Shown one piece after another: positions 1-6,893 of a DNA stretch of 14,323 nucleotides; the first letter of the stretch is position 1; each line of letters begins with the position of its first letter. The notes below the pieces were generated by a model. It was not told where the DNA came from and did no database searches. It saw nothing but the letters and a program-made list of their open reading frames with translations. Origin of the DNA: Acidimicrobiia bacterium (GTDB lineage Bacteria; Actinomycetota; Acidimicrobiia; Spongiisociales; SHLN01); NCBI GenBank assembly GCA_013043085.1, contig JABDOU010000335.1:1-14323 (forward strand), read 5' to 3'. A program made the translations under genes and the position numbers.

Positions 1-22
1 ATCATTACCGAGAGCTGATGTC

Positions 23-28
23 TAGCGT
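23..28 (+). promoter_or_regulatory. Putative -10 element of the nuclease gene, leaderless type
   Basis: The hexamer TAGCGT ends six bases before the ATG at 35, and there is no Shine-Dalgarno in between. That spacing would put the transcription start at or next to the start codon. The -35 region would lie at or beyond the left edge of the window and cannot be judged. Other genes in this window show the same arrangement. Confidence 0.4.
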
Positions 29-34
29 TGCGAG

Positions 35-868
35 ATGCGACGCTCGAGCACGGCCCTCCCGATCCTGGTCCTGATGTTGTCTGCATGCGTCAGCGGCACC
101 TCGTCCGATCCGACCGACCTGTCACCCGGAATCACGACGGCCGGTGCTCGTGATGTGTCCGAAACACGAGTGCTCGACGGCGACACGTTCGTAGTTGATC
201 TCGACGACGAAGCGATCGAGGTGCGGCTCCTTGGCATCAACACGCCGGAGCGTGATGAATGCCAGGGGTCGCAAGCCAGAACGGAAGCGATCGAAATCGT
301 CGAGGGGGCCCGGATCTCTCTGACGGGAAACGAGTACGACCAGTTCGGACGTTTGCTGGCATATGTCTTCGCCGACGATGTTTTGGTGAACGCAGAGTTG
401 GTGGAGTCGGGTTTGGCGCTCGCCCAGTCGAACGACCATCCACGTGTGGCTGAGTTCAAAGATCTAGAGGAAAAGGCATACGAGGCCGGTAGTGGGCTTT
501 GGAACCCGGAGGCCTGTCCGCCGGCCGCGGACGCGAATGTGGTGATCTCGGAGCTGAAAGCCGATGCTCCAGGACCCGACAACGAGAACCCCAATGGGGA
601 GTTTGTGGTCGTGAAAAATCGTGGAGACACCACCGTCGACCTTTCCGGTTGGACGATCAGAGACGAATCATCCCGGCACAGATACACCTTCGGCGCCTTC
701 TCGCTTGCGGCAGGAGAACACGTCACCGTGTATTCGGGATCCGGGGAGGACACGGACCGGGACCTGTATTGGGCGGCCGGCGATCCAGTTTGGTCGAATG
801 GCGGCGACACCGCCTATTTGCTCGATCCGTCGGGCAACTATCGCTTCCGACTTGCCCATATTGGTTAG
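35..868 (+). CDS. Secreted thermonuclease-like lipoprotein with C-terminal lamin-tail domain
   Basis: Likely an extracytoplasmic, Ca-dependent, sugar-nonspecific nuclease of the staphylococcal nuclease (SNase) family, anchored to the membrane by lipid. The 277-residue product starts with a basic N-region, a short hydrophobic stretch and the lipobox LSAC with the lipidated Cys at residue 18. The SNase domain covers about residues 42-160. R64 (VRLLGINTPE), E72 and R106 (QFGRLLAY) match the catalytic Arg-Glu-Arg triad of the family, and D50/T51 in the VLDGDTF motif fit the metal-site region. Residues about 165-277 (VVISELKAD, NGEFVVVKN, LSGWTIRD, GDTAYLLD) look like a lamin-tail (LTD) beta-sandwich, which often accompanies secreted nucleases. 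The combination suggests scavenging of external DNA or RNA. The ATG at 35 is chosen because it gives a proper signal peptide and sits six bases after a -10-like hexamer. The nuclease call is firm; the substrate and the role of the LTD are inferred. Confidence 0.88.
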   Translation: MRRSSTALPILVLMLSACVSGTSSDPTDLSPGITTAGARDVSETRVLDGDTFVVDLDDEAIEVRLLGINTPERDECQGSQARTEAIEIVEGARISLTGNEYDQFGRLLAYVFADDVLVNAELVESGLALAQSNDHPRVAEFKDLEEKAYEAGSGLWNPEACPPAADANVVISELKADAPGPDNENPNGEFVVVKNRGDTTVDLSGWTIRDESSRHRYTFGAFSLAAGEHVTVYSGSGEDTDRDLYWAAGDPVWSNGGDTAYLLDPSGNYRFRLAHIG

Positions 869-921
869 GTCCCGGGTCGCAGAAATATGCGCGAGATAAA
901 ACTTCATCAGCTTCCTAAATG

Positions 922-950
922 TTGGGACCGTCCGGCCCGATAGATATCAG
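922..950 (+). promoter_or_regulatory. Putative promoter of the receiver-domain gene
   Basis: TTGGGA (922-927) and TATCAG (945-950) are separated by 17 bases, and each matches four of six positions of the sigma-70-type consensus. Transcription would begin near 957 and give a leader of about 43 bases ending in GAGG (988-991) eight bases before the ATG at 1000. This also argues against an upstream start at 919, which would lie ahead of the transcript. Confidence 0.35.
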
Positions 951-999
951 TGGGGAAAGCAACAAACCGGACCCGGTCCGGCATGATGAGGCAATAGAG

Positions 1000-1395
1000 A
1001 TGGCAAACTCAGTTCTGGTGATCGAAGATTCGCCGAGCGTTCGGCGCTTAATCGAAATCTGCGTGCGACCGCTGGGTCTCGACCTCACATCGGCTGAGGA
1101 TGGGATCACAGGCCTCGAAATGGCTCGTCGTCTCCTTCCCGACTTGATCCTTCTCGACATCGGACTGCCAGGCATCGATGGCTGGGAAGTTCTCAGGAAT
1201 CTTCGGGCCGACCAGGAGACAGCGAACATCATCGTGATCATCGTCACCGCCCACGCTCAGCCGGAAGTTGCAGCCGCAGCCGAGCAGCGCGGTGCGGACG
1301 GCTTCATGACAAAGCCGTTCCGACCTGCTGAACTCAGAGACGAAATCACGCGTCAATTGGATGCCCACCGCGGGCCGGGCGCCCAGGCGATTTGA
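1000..1395 (+). CDS. Stand-alone receiver-domain response regulator (CheY-like)
   Basis: A 131-residue single-domain response regulator: a phosphorylatable receiver with no DNA-binding or enzymatic output domain. The conserved receiver residues are all present. They are E9/D10 (acidic metal-binding pair), D53 in LILLDIGLPG (phosphoacceptor), T83 in IIVTAHA and K105 in MTKPF. The length is typical of a lone receiver. No histidine kinase is encoded in the window, so the partner is unknown. It presumably signals through protein-protein contact or acts in a phosphorelay. The ATG at 1000 is chosen because the receiver fold starts right there (ANSVLVIEDS) and GAGG lies eight bases upstream. An in-frame ATG at 919 would add 27 non-conserved residues and sits in the likely promoter. 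The gene lies between the nuclease lipoprotein and an unrecognised gene, and no functional link is evident. Confidence 0.9.
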   Translation: MANSVLVIEDSPSVRRLIEICVRPLGLDLTSAEDGITGLEMARRLLPDLILLDIGLPGIDGWEVLRNLRADQETANIIVIIVTAHAQPEVAAAAEQRGADGFMTKPFRPAELRDEITRQLDAHRGPGAQAI

Positions 1396-1428
1396 TCTTT
1401 AATCGGCCAGAGCCGGTCCAGTGACGAT

Positions 1429-1457
1429 CTGACGCACTGGCGCATTGCCGCTAACGT
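1429..1457 (+). promoter_or_regulatory. Putative promoter upstream of the 1496 gene
   Basis: CTGACG (1429-1434) and TAACGT (1452-1457) are separated by exactly 17 bases. The -35 matches TGAC of the consensus core and the -10 fits TAnnnT. The predicted transcription start is near 1464. This suggests that the following gene and the lipid kinase form their own transcription unit, separate from the receiver gene. Confidence 0.4.
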
Positions 1458-1495
1458 GGTGATTGCTAACACAATCTTGCCAGGGCTGGCGGTCG

Positions 1496-2152
1496 ATGAC
1501 CTACGTTCCCCTCGAAACCCATGCATTTCAGACGACGTCGGCGTCGATGGCGCGTGACATTGCGCGATCTCTCTTGAGCCATACTGCACACGATTGGGGT
1601 GAAGGCGGATTGGCAATGGTTTCTGAGCTTCGAAGCGAGCAGCGGAGCTCACCCCTCGTTTTGAGTGTGACCGAGGCGGCTCTCACCGAGGACGCTCACG
1701 TGGCGAAAATCTCATTGCGCGATGTCCTCGCCCGTTTGGACGACTACAGCTGGGCGGCGCAGGTCGCATCCGATGTAAGCGAAGCCCCCTCGCTCGGTGT
1801 GGTCTCACTCGGTCACGAAACCCTCGCCGTGTTGGAGGCCGTATCTCTCCTTGCCACCGAACCTGTCCAACTGGTAGCTCCGACGAGGGCGGTCGCCAGG
1901 GGCCTCGGCTATCTGAGACAACCAATACTTCTGGGTCCCGCAGCCCATGCGGACACTCTTCTGCTTCCCGGACTCGCCTTCGATCCCATCACCATCTGGA
2001 CGCATCGAAGCTGGGCAGTCGCTGCATGGTCGGCCACTGATGGCAAGAGGCGCGTACGCCCGGTACTGCACCCGCTCCGCAGCCTCTCTCCCATGAACCG
2101 GCGCGCATTTCGACCGCCGGCGGGAATCGTCGCCATCCGGCGCCCCGGCTAA
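1496..2152 (+). CDS. Uncharacterised protein, possibly a divergent eIF2B/MtnA-fold protein
   Basis: I do not firmly recognise this 218-residue soluble protein, which has no signal peptide, membrane segment or cysteine. The order of its segments resembles the eIF2B-alpha/MtnA family. An N-terminal helix (TTSASMARDIARSLLSH) is followed by RSSPLVLSVTEAAL, then GVVSLGHETLAVLEAVSLL like the family's LTxSxSxTVL strand-helix. VQLVAPTRAVARGLGYL resembles VxVxExRPxxxGxxxA, ADTLLLPGLAF resembles VDxVLLGADAV, and ITIWTHRSWAVAAWSA resembles VVNKVGTxxLAxxA. The family's catalytic Cys and Asp (known from MtnA) are not evident, so any such protein would be non-catalytic or have changed substrate. The C-terminus is Arg/Pro-rich. 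The ATG at 1496 is preferred (AGGG at 1482-1485), but a TTG at 1463, just after the -10-like TAACGT, would add 11 residues. The gene ends 15 bases before the lipid kinase, so the two are probably cotranscribed. Confidence 0.7.
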   Translation: MTYVPLETHAFQTTSASMARDIARSLLSHTAHDWGEGGLAMVSELRSEQRSSPLVLSVTEAALTEDAHVAKISLRDVLARLDDYSWAAQVASDVSEAPSLGVVSLGHETLAVLEAVSLLATEPVQLVAPTRAVARGLGYLRQPILLGPAAHADTLLLPGLAFDPITIWTHRSWAVAAWSATDGKRRVRPVLHPLRSLSPMNRRAFRPPAGIVAIRRPG

Positions 2153-2167
2153 GGGACGCCCGCCTCG

Positions 2168-3088
2168 ATGGAGAAGCTCACGCTGATAGCCAATCCGGCT
2201 GCGTCCGGCTTTACGGGCGGCAAGCACCGACAGGTCGCTTCGATACTCGGGAAGGTGTACGACGTCGATATCCAGTGGCCAACCCACCCCGACCAGGCAA
2301 CCGCGTTGACTGCACAGGCAGCCGCGACCGGTACGGCGATCATTGCGGGGATGGGCGGCGATGGCGTCGTAAATCGAATCGCTGCGGGGCTCGTAGGCTC
2401 CGATGCCGCTCTCGCCGTCCTGCCGGCGGGCACCACGAATGTGTTGGCGAGGATCCTCCATATACCTAACGACGCCGTCAAGGCCGCGAGGATGCTGGCC
2501 GAGCGACCACCACCACAACCGCTATCGCTGATTTCTGTCAAAACCGACTCCGGTCAACAGCGTTATGGCACCTTCGCCGTTGGTCTGGGGCTGGATGCTG
2601 ATGTCGTCGAGCACGCAGAACGAAACTCCCACCGGAAGCGTTCGATGGGAGGTCTGCACTATGGGCAAACCGCAGTGCGCCTCTTCCTCACCGACTTTCG
2701 TCGCCGGGTCCCTGATATGACGCTCCACATCGGCGACCAATCGGTTCGGGCCGTCGGAGTCATGATTCAGCTTCATGACCCATACACCTACTTCGGCCCG
2801 ATGCCACTACGAGTCGCACCCGAATCGTCCGATATCCTCGACGTGCTGGTGATCGAGCGGATCTCGGTCCGCCGACTTCCCGGAGTCCTGACGAGGGCGG
2901 TCTTTGGCGGCGATATGAGCCGGGTGCCCAATCTTTCGGTCATTCATGGCGTCGACAAAATGGTCATCGACGCCGATACAACGGTTCCCCTTCAAGGAGA
3001 TGGGGAACTCTTCGAGAAGGTTGAGCAGGCGACCATCACGTTTCAGCCCAATGCGATCAACGCCATCTACCCGGCCCGCCAATCCTGA
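2168..3088 (+). CDS. Diacylglycerol kinase catalytic-domain lipid kinase (YegS/BmrU/Rv2252-like)
   Basis: A 306-residue member of the DAGK_cat/LCB5 superfamily, which transfers the ATP gamma-phosphate to a lipid hydroxyl such as diacylglycerol to give phosphatidic acid. Mycobacterial Rv2252 and E. coli YegS are relatives by fold. The nucleotide-binding N-terminal half shows ANPAASG (residues 8-14), the glycine-rich GMGGDGVVN (61-69; the family usually has GGDGT, here GGDGV) and LPAGTTNVLAR (85-95, usually PxGTxND). The C-terminal half carries the GLGLDADVV strand and QGDGE (276-280), the usual DGE site. It has no transmembrane segment; such kinases act at the cytoplasmic membrane face. AAGGGA at 2151-2156 overlaps the previous stop codon and serves as Shine-Dalgarno for the ATG at 2168, so translation is probably coupled to the gene at 1496. 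It converges on the GTPase gene across only 38 bases, with no clear terminator. The family is certain; the lipid substrate is not. Confidence 0.88.
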   Translation: MEKLTLIANPAASGFTGGKHRQVASILGKVYDVDIQWPTHPDQATALTAQAAATGTAIIAGMGGDGVVNRIAAGLVGSDAALAVLPAGTTNVLARILHIPNDAVKAARMLAERPPPQPLSLISVKTDSGQQRYGTFAVGLGLDADVVEHAERNSHRKRSMGGLHYGQTAVRLFLTDFRRRVPDMTLHIGDQSVRAVGVMIQLHDPYTYFGPMPLRVAPESSDILDVLVIERISVRRLPGVLTRAVFGGDMSRVPNLSVIHGVDKMVIDADTTVPLQGDGELFEKVEQATITFQPNAINAIYPARQS

Positions 3089-3126
3089 CGAGGTGTCAAC
3101 GCTCTCGACGAAACGAACCACTCGGT

Positions 3127-4428
3127 CTAGACGGCCACCAGTCTTTCGACTCGCCGTGCTTCGATCTCGGCATGCACCAGCGTCGCAGCCAACTCGGCCC
3201 GTCGCCACAGCAGTGCCGCGAGCGGCGCTCCTACGCGAGCATCCAGATGGCGGACAATGGCCTGGCGAACGGCGCCAATATCAATATCCGGAACCTGATC
3301 CGGTTGCTGGCCACGCCCGAAGAACGCACGAAGTACGTCCATGAACGAACTGGGTTCGGCCTCGGGAACTGTCGTTGCCTTCATTTCATCAGCGAGCTGA
3401 GAAAGACCGGCGAGCTCTTCTTCGATACGGGCCTCATCGAATTCCGCCCGGATGATCTCTGCGAAAGAGCCGCCCGTTTCCACCGAGATCGTCGTCACGA
3501 AATTGTTGAGTTCGGTAAAGAGGGCTTGCGTTCCAGCCGGGGCTGCGTCTGGCGCGTCGGGAACAAGCATGATCGCGATTGCACGCCGCAACTCGGACCA
3601 CCGTTTCGGAAACTCGATCCCGGAACCTTGCTTCAGCCTTGTGTCTTCCTGGAGGGCGTACGACACTCCCCGCAGGTCAGCCAGTGTCTTATGGGTAGAG
3701 ACCGTTTTCGCATCGAGTCGTTCGGACAGGTAGTCAACGAGTGCTTCGATACCCCGCGGTTCGCCGACAGCGGGTGCCGCAGCCGTCAAAAAGAGGGTCG
3801 GCTTGCGAATGCCATGCTGGGCGAGCGCTGCCAGGAAATCGGTTCGCACCGAATCGAGTTCTTTGTTGGAGAGCTTGTCAATCTGATTCATCACGAAAAC
3901 GAATTGATCCTGATAGGCGACGAGAGGTCGCAAGTATTGCTCGTGAAGTTTTGGATCTCGATACTTCTGGGGGTCAACCACCCACACCACACCGTCAACA
4001 TGCGGTAGGAGCTGATCGACGATGACGTGGTGGGATTCCATGAGACTGTCGTGATCTGGTAAGTCCAGTAGTACAAGCCGGGGGTAGCGGTCCTGGGGCA
4101 CCCTTCTTCGTATCCCCAGGTCATCGAGCAAGGCCTCAACTCCTGCGTCGATCGGGTCGGGCACCCAGGCGAGCGCTTGTTCGGTGGTTGGTCGCAGGGC
4201 ACCGGTCATGGTGATGTCCTTGCCCGCAAATGCATTCATCAGACTCGACTTACCGGAACCGGTTCCTCCGGCCAGAGCCAGTACCAGCGTGTTGCCCAGG
4301 AAGCCTTTTCTGGAACGTATTGAGCCAACGGCCTGTTTCGCCTCGCCATAGACGTCGTCGGTCGCCAAGCCACGGCTGTGCATGAGTGCCAGTTCGAATG
4401 CTTCGACAACCTCGGTCACATCACTCAT
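3127..4428 (-). CDS. Dynamin/YfjP-like P-loop GTPase, second of a tandem pair
   Basis: A 433-residue GTPase. Visible motifs are G1 GGTGSGKSS (residues 54-62), a switch-I Thr in RPTTEQ (80-84), G3 DLPDHDS (122-128, Asp replacing the Gly of DxxG) and G4 NQID (181-184, standing in for NKxD). The N-terminal half is the GTPase core. The C-terminal half (about 250-433) is mostly helical and charged with no obvious membrane span, as in the stalk regions of bacterial dynamin-like proteins. Its ATG overlaps the stop of the upstream GTPase gene by four bases (ATGA). A strong Shine-Dalgarno AGGAGG (complement of 4438-4443) lies nine bases before it, inside the upstream coding sequence, so the two products are probably made in defined ratio and may form a hetero-complex. 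Known paired actinobacterial GTPases (for example DynA/DynB, IniA/IniC) act in membrane remodelling. Applying that here is inference. Confidence 0.85.
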   Translation of the reverse strand: MSDVTEVVEAFELALMHSRGLATDDVYGEAKQAVGSIRSRKGFLGNTLVLALAGGTGSGKSSLMNAFAGKDITMTGALRPTTEQALAWVPDPIDAGVEALLDDLGIRRRVPQDRYPRLVLLDLPDHDSLMESHHVIVDQLLPHVDGVVWVVDPQKYRDPKLHEQYLRPLVAYQDQFVFVMNQIDKLSNKELDSVRTDFLAALAQHGIRKPTLFLTAAAPAVGEPRGIEALVDYLSERLDAKTVSTHKTLADLRGVSYALQEDTRLKQGSGIEFPKRWSELRRAIAIMLVPDAPDAAPAGTQALFTELNNFVTTISVETGGSFAEIIRAEFDEARIEEELAGLSQLADEMKATTVPEAEPSSFMDVLRAFFGRGQQPDQVPDIDIGAVRQAIVRHLDARVGAPLAALLWRRAELAATLVHAEIEARRVERLVAV

Positions 4429-5933
4429 TGAAAATAGCCTCCTGCGGATCGTGAGAGCTCTCCGACCTGATTGCGCAGCGAGGGAGCAATCCGTTGGTCG
4501 ATGTTGACTCGATCGAGCTGGCGGAGAAATCGCTCGCTGTCCGCATCGAGAACGCGCCCGAGCCTGCGTTCGAGATCCCGTCGACGCTCGGTGATCAGAT
4601 TTTCGAGAGCCTGGCCCCCCAACCGCCTGGTCAACACGGCCGGATACTGATTTGAGCCACCGAGCACGGCCTCGACCGTTGCAAAGAGAAGGGCACCCCG
4701 ATCACGCCTGCTGAAGCTGGTGCGCTCGGCGACGAGATCCGTCAATTCCTGGATCCAGGTTTCTGCATGGTCACGTGCTGCATTCATGGCGCCTTCGCCG
4801 GACATCCACAACGTCGTTTCATACTCGAGAAGCGCCCCTCCGATCGCATCGGCCTCCCACAGTCTGGCAGTTGACCTGGCCGCAATCGAGGCACGCCGAA
4901 CCAGCCCCGCAGCGACCTCTTCGACAATCGCTCCCACACCGGGCATTGCCGAACCCACAAGGCGACCCGCCCGAATCAGGCCGCGCCCGTGCGTTGCCTC
5001 GGTTTCATACATCTCGTTGACCTGCCGTCGCAATCGATTGAGACCGGCCTGAAACCTGTCGACGGCATCCGCCATGACCGCGCCCTGTTCGATGAGATCG
5101 GCCACGGCGCCTTCGGCAGATTGGCGGACCACCGCATTGTGAAGCCCGCGTTCCGAAACCAGGATCAACTCTTCCCTGATCGGCTCGACGACGTCGGCGG
5201 CCACACACCCGCAAGATGCGTCGATGTCCTGTTCGGAAATCTCAAAGATGAGGCGCCGATCCGGTTCCAGCAGCAGTTCGCGTTCATACAAGAGCCGTGC
5301 AAAATCGTCAGCCACCCGATCACGGTCGCTGTTGTCGACAATCCGATTGAGAACGAACAACACGGGCAGTCCCCGACGTTTCACGTGGTCAAGCATGTTC
5401 CAGGCAGCGGCGTCGGCGTATCGCAGAGCACTCGCCACGAAGATGCACAGATCGGCGATGCCGAGCACTTCCTCTGCCGCCTGCTCTCCTCCGGAGAGCA
5501 ATTCGAAATCCGGAGTGTCGATCATCGTGAGTTCTGCTGTCAGAGGATCGGTTGACGCGTTGAGATCATCCGGCGTCATGTCGGGAAAATGGGAGAACAC
5601 GTCGTCAAGGTATCGGGTTGCGTACTTGCGATGAGCGAGGATCACCGGCCGTCGGGTGACAGGCCGCACAGCGCCCGGAGGCGATACCATTTCGCCAACC
5701 AGGCTGTTCAGCAGCATGCTCTTTCCGCTTCCGGTTTGGCCGATGATGACAGCCGTCACGGGACCGTCGGGGTCATCGAGACGAGGGATCAAACTGGTGC
5801 GGATACCGTGCGCCATTTCACGACGGCGCGCATCGAGGCGATCGGGATCTACGCGAAACGAGAACCCCTCGAGCACCGAAGCCAGTCCCTCGAGCGATGT
5901 CCGCAGCGTTTCAGCTGAACGGGTGATGGTCAT
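4425..5933 (-). CDS. Dynamin-like P-loop GTPase, first of a tandem pair
   Basis: A 502-residue GTPase with G1 GQTGSGKS (residues 65-72), a likely switch-I Thr in RPVTRRP (90-96), G3 DTPD (139-142) and a degenerate G4 NRIVD (196-200) with an extra residue relative to NKxD. The nucleotide domain is about 55-250. The C-terminal half is helical, with a small-residue-rich stretch GRLVGSAMPGVGAIVEEVAAGLV (about 315-340) that could be an amphipathic or membrane-touching segment, and repeated Arg/Leu-rich helices to the end. No clear transmembrane pair is present. It follows mca by 27 bases and overlaps the next GTPase by four bases, so it probably belongs to one operon with both. The Asp in place of Gly in G3 is shared by both paired proteins, which suggests common ancestry or family-specific catalysis. 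A role in membrane remodelling or envelope stress is likely but not shown by sequence. Confidence 0.84.
   Translation of the reverse strand: MTITRSAETLRTSLEGLASVLEGFSFRVDPDRLDARRREMAHGIRTSLIPRLDDPDGPVTAVIIGQTGSGKSMLLNSLVGEMVSPPGAVRPVTRRPVILAHRKYATRYLDDVFSHFPDMTPDDLNASTDPLTAELTMIDTPDFELLSGGEQAAEEVLGIADLCIFVASALRYADAAAWNMLDHVKRRGLPVLFVLNRIVDNSDRDRVADDFARLLYERELLLEPDRRLIFEISEQDIDASCGCVAADVVEPIREELILVSERGLHNAVVRQSAEGAVADLIEQGAVMADAVDRFQAGLNRLRRQVNEMYETEATHGRGLIRAGRLVGSAMPGVGAIVEEVAAGLVRRASIAARSTARLWEADAIGGALLEYETTLWMSGEGAMNAARDHAETWIQELTDLVAERTSFSRRDRGALLFATVEAVLGGSNQYPAVLTRRLGGQALENLITERRRDLERRLGRVLDADSERFLRQLDRVNIDQRIAPSLRNQVGELSRSAGGYFQ
4438..4443 (-). promoter_or_regulatory. Strong internal Shine-Dalgarno for the second GTPase
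   Basis: On the minus strand this reads AGGAGG, nine bases before the ATG at 4428 and inside the 3' end of the upstream GTPase gene. It is the best ribosome-binding site in the window. Together with the ATGA overlap it points to translational coupling. Confidence 0.7.
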
Positions 5934-5960
5934 AGATGTGCAATTCTGCCTTGCCGGGCC

Positions 5961-6836
5961 CTAAATATGGCGCTCATCCAGTCCGGCGAACAGGTCATCG
6001 ACAACCGGATCGGGCTGAGGCACCCGCGCCGCCAGCAGCTCATACTCCTCATAGGGGTTGAGTTCGAGCACGAGATCCGGCGGTACTTTGAACCAGAACC
6101 CGTTGGGATCAACCTGGGTCGCATGGGCCCGTAGCGCCATCCGAGCCCGGTTCAGGGTCTCGGCAGTGAGTTTGATTCGTGCGTGGATCGGCTCCACCTG
6201 CGCAGGATCCCACCCATCCAGAAAACGGTCGAACGGTGATTCTTCGCCGAGATCAATCAACGCGTCGTGCATGCGAGATATTGCCGCTCTCGAAAACTTC
6301 GGCGCGTAGAGGCGAGCAGGCTCCCAGATCGGTCCAGCCTCTGGAAATGCATCTGGATCGCCTGCTGCTTCAAATGCGGCAATCGCCGTGACGTGGACGC
6401 GCAGGTGGTCCGGATGCTGATAATGGCGGTGGTCGTCGTAACCGAGGATTACCTGGGGTTTTTCGGTCCGAATAATCTCCACCAGGCGGCCAACAACTTC
6501 GTTTTCATCGATGTTTACGAAGGCGTCAGGTCTCGCATTGGCCTCCGAATCAGGCATCCCGGAATCTCGATAGCCGAGCAAGACCAACCCGGTATACCCC
6601 AGGATCCGAACCGAAGCGTCAAGCTCCTCTCTACGAATCTCGGCAAGACGGGCCTGGGTCTCGGGCTGGTCCAGGACAGGGTTGAGGACTTCACCCTCCT
6701 CACCGCCGGTTGCGGTGATGAGCACGCATCGGACCCCCTGGTCCGCATATGTAGCGACGGTGCCCGCGGTCTTGGAAGCCTCGTCGTCGGGATGGGCGTG
6801 GACGACCAACAATCGTCTCTCTTCAGCCAGATTCAT
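5961..6836 (-). CDS. mca: Mycothiol S-conjugate amidase
   Basis: Mca hydrolyses mycothiol S-conjugates to a mercapturic acid plus GlcN-inositol in mycothiol-dependent detoxification. It is a cytosolic zinc enzyme of the PIG-L/LmbE family. At 291 residues it has the usual Mca length. Zinc ligands by family analogy are H15 and D18 in HAHPDDE (13-19) and H144 in HPDH (141-144), with D17 as the likely general base. Mca-specific stretches are the K22 of DEASK, TATGGEEGEVLNP (41-53), GYDDHRHYQHPDHLRVH (132-148) and ALRAHATQVDPN (234-245). These match my memory of the M. tuberculosis Mca sequence better than MshB. The gene sits 57 bases after the Fe-S nuclease gene and 27 bases before the GTPase pair. 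A -10-like TAGGCT eight bases before the ATG suggests its own leaderless promoter as well. The presence of Mca implies that the host makes mycothiol. Confidence 0.9.
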   Translation of the reverse strand: MNLAEERRLLVVHAHPDDEASKTAGTVATYADQGVRCVLITATGGEEGEVLNPVLDQPETQARLAEIRREELDASVRILGYTGLVLLGYRDSGMPDSEANARPDAFVNIDENEVVGRLVEIIRTEKPQVILGYDDHRHYQHPDHLRVHVTAIAAFEAAGDPDAFPEAGPIWEPARLYAPKFSRAAISRMHDALIDLGEESPFDRFLDGWDPAQVEPIHARIKLTAETLNRARMALRAHATQVDPNGFWFKVPPDLVLELNPYEEYELLAARVPQPDPVVDDLFAGLDERHI

Positions 6837-6844
6837 CGGGCCAG

Positions 6845-6850
6845 AGCCTA
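6845..6850 (-). promoter_or_regulatory. Putative -10 element of mca, leaderless type
   Basis: On the minus strand this reads TAGGCT, eight bases before the mca ATG, with no Shine-Dalgarno in between. No good -35 hexamer is visible upstream. Confidence 0.35.
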
Positions 6851-6874
6851 TGGGCCGTCGGAACGGATGGCGGC

Positions 6875-6892
6875 ATTACCAGGATTACCAGG
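6875..6892. repeat. Tandem 9-base direct repeat between the nuclease gene and mca
   Basis: ATTACCAGG occurs twice head to tail (6875-6883 and 6884-6892), immediately after the stop of the upstream nuclease gene and about 25 bases upstream of the mca -10-like hexamer. It could be an operator half-site pair or a chance duplication. It is not a terminator. Confidence 0.6.
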
Positions 6893-6893
6893 G

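Noticed and set aside
22..810. Long minus-strand open frame of 262 residues opposite the nuclease gene
   Set aside because: Ser/Arg/Pro-rich composition without motifs, fully antisense to a gene with an intact catalytic triad and signal peptide.
919..999. Upstream in-frame start for the receiver gene
   Set aside because: It adds 27 non-conserved residues ahead of a receiver that normally starts at VLVIED, and it overlaps a plausible promoter.
1402..1417. Hairpin with a CGGC/GCCG stem after the receiver gene
   Set aside because: The stem is only about six pairs including one wobble and no T tract follows, so it is not a convincing terminator.
3172..4008. Plus-strand 278-residue open frame
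   Set aside because: Antisense to the second GTPase, with no recognisable motif, and typical of high-GC shadow frames.
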